DNA of 64,000 nt from Gramella sp. MT6 (GTDB lineage Bacteria; Bacteroidota; Bacteroidia; Flavobacteriales; Flavobacteriaceae). Positions within the stretch are counted from its first letter, which is position 1. The number at the start of each line of letters is the position of its first letter. Both the position numbers and the translations under genes were made by a program. The stretch spans positions 1,178,001 to 1,242,000 of the forward strand of contig NZ_CP048410.1 in the NCBI RefSeq assembly GCF_019357415.1. Reading direction: 5' to 3'. Below the pieces are notes generated by a model that was not told the origin of the DNA, did not search any database, and was given only the letters and a program-made list of their open reading frames with translations. Positions 63,115-64,000 of the stretch are shown in pieces.

Positions 63115-63894
63115 ATGATGAAAAAACTCTTTGCAATTACCATTCTTTTCTGTCTGGTTGGTACCGCCCAGTTATATTCTCAGCAAGCTTTCGAAGAAGG
63201 CGAATGGTTTAAATTTCGCATTCATTACGGTATTTTCAATGCCAGCTATGCAACTCTTGAAGTTGACGAGACTAAATTGGGTAACAAACCGGTTTACCAT
63301 ATTAAAGGAAAAGGTAAATCTACCGGACTCCTTAGCCTTTTTTTTAAGGTTGATGATGATTATCAGACCTATATAGATAAAAGGACAGGTAAACCCTACA
63401 AATTCATCAGAAAAATAAATGAGGGTGGTTATACTAAAGATCTCGAAATAGACTTTGATCACGACGAAAACAAAGCTCATGTTCATAATAAGGAAAATAA
63501 TCAGCGGCAAAGCTACTCGGTACCCAATAATGTGCACGATATGTTATCGGCATTTTATTATATTCGCAACCAAATTGACACTGATGGTTTGAAGCCGGGT
63601 AAAGAGATGCGCCTTAACATGTTCATCGATGATGAAAATCTCGATTTTAAACTCGTATTTCTAGGCAGGGAAGTGATCAAAACTAAATTCGGAAAGCTGG
63701 CAACACTTAAATTCAGACCCTATGTATTAGCGGGTCGTGTATTTAAGGAAAAGGAAAGTCTAACTTTTTGGGTTAGTGATGATAAGAATAAAATTCCTGT
63801 AAAGATCGAAGCAGATCTGGCAGTTGGATCACTGGACGCAGATCTGGATGCTTATAAAGGTCTCAAACATCAGTTTAGCATCATAATGAATTAA
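63115..63894 (+). CDS. DUF3108-domain secreted protein
   Basis: A 259-residue protein with a signal peptide (MMKKLFAITILFCLVGTAQLYSQ) and the DUF3108 layout: FEEGEWFKFRIHYGIFNASYATLEVD, VDDDYQTYIDKRTGKPYKFIRKI and the closing WVSDDKNKIPVKIEADL. Function is unknown; the family is thought to be periplasmic or outer-membrane associated. It precedes a probable tryptophan dioxygenase by 2 nt, so it may belong to aromatic catabolism, though the link is positional only. Confidence 0.85.
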   Translation: MMKKLFAITILFCLVGTAQLYSQQAFEEGEWFKFRIHYGIFNASYATLEVDETKLGNKPVYHIKGKGKSTGLLSLFFKVDDDYQTYIDKRTGKPYKFIRKINEGGYTKDLEIDFDHDENKAHVHNKENNQRQSYSVPNNVHDMLSAFYYIRNQIDTDGLKPGKEMRLNMFIDDENLDFKLVFLGREVIKTKFGKLATLKFRPYVLAGRVFKEKESLTFWVSDDKNKIPVKIEADLAVGSLDADLDAYKGLKHQFSIIMN

Positions 63895-63896
63895 GC

Positions 63897-64000
63897 ATGG
63901 AGATAAAACCCGAGATCGCGGAACGAATCATAAAACTTGAAGAAAAGTTTAAAAATTCGGGTCAGGATATGGGGTCCTATTTGGATGGTCTTCTTTACGA
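63897..64000 (+). CDS. Probable tryptophan 2,3-dioxygenase, N-terminal part (continues past window)
   Basis: An ATG 2 nt after the DUF3108 stop opens an uninterrupted frame of 34 codons to the window end. The visible residues (EIAERIIKLEEKFKNSGQDM, then SYLDGLLY) match the N-terminus that I associate with flavobacterial tryptophan 2,3-dioxygenases, and the gene context of tyrosine catabolism fits. Heme-binding residues lie beyond the window, so identity is probable, not certain. Confidence 0.6.
   Translation, partial: MEIKPEIAERIIKLEEKFKNSGQDMGSYLDGLLY

Overview
The window looks like the chromosome of a low-GC member of the Flavobacteriaceae (Bacteroidota), probably a marine Gramella/Christiangramia-like organism; the genus is inferred from gene content and was not checked by any search. 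The signs are carboxypeptidase-regulatory TonB-dependent receptors, a membrane-anchored TPR-AraC regulator, flavobacterial LspA and DksA-like proteins, starts without Shine-Dalgarno sequences, and promoters of the Bacteroidota type (TTTG, about 18-20 nt, TANNTTTG) before tRNA-Asn, rseP and the DtxR-type regulator gene.

1-18,150 is host chromosome. It starts with the 3' part of an Fpg/Nei DNA glycosylase, then a TPR-AraC sensor-regulator, an S9 peptidase, an HD phosphohydrolase, a PlsC-type acyltransferase, a bacilliredoxin and a TerB-DnaJ protein. At 8.2-15.6 kb lies a metal-homeostasis block: a thioredoxin-like protein and a TonB receptor, divergent from a DtxR/MntR-type regulator and a ZIP transporter, then FeoA, FeoB and a small Cys-rich Feo partner. 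A DtxR-like palindrome (11057-11072) sits in the divergent promoter region. An SCO protein, RseP and tRNA-Asn follow.

18,109-32,118 is a 14 kb integrative mobilizable element in the 3' end of tRNA-Asn, bounded by 43-bp perfect direct repeats. It carries a tyrosine integrase, an excisionase-like HTH protein, a helicase and a Toprim primase, a MobC-like protein and relaxase with a candidate oriT hairpin just upstream, and tandem GGTACAACA sites inside both ends. Its cargo is a PAS histidine kinase, a two-TM protein, a compact operon (mini zinc-ribbon protein, zinc-ribbon methyltransferase, MFS transporter), a SulP permease and an AAA-DUF4143 ATPase preceded by three 20-bp repeats at an exact 33-bp period. 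The element also supplies a replacement tRNA terminator.

32,119-64,000 returns to host chromosome: a phosphate-type porin and a PiT-PhoU-like transporter; a TlpA/DsbD-N redox pair; a macrodomain-PncB-PncA NAD salvage operon; glutamate dehydrogenase; RecO with a TonB receptor; IleS, a DksA-like protein and LspA; a histidine kinase-response regulator pair; a RimB-like/RimK/M14-like/5-FCL operon; UvrC with a patatin-barrel protein; and an aromatic amino acid catabolic run (HmgA, HppD, a DUF3108 protein and the start of a probable tryptophan dioxygenase). Two intergenic stretches (about 62.9-63.04 kb and 32.16-32.35 kb) may encode small RNAs or leaders.
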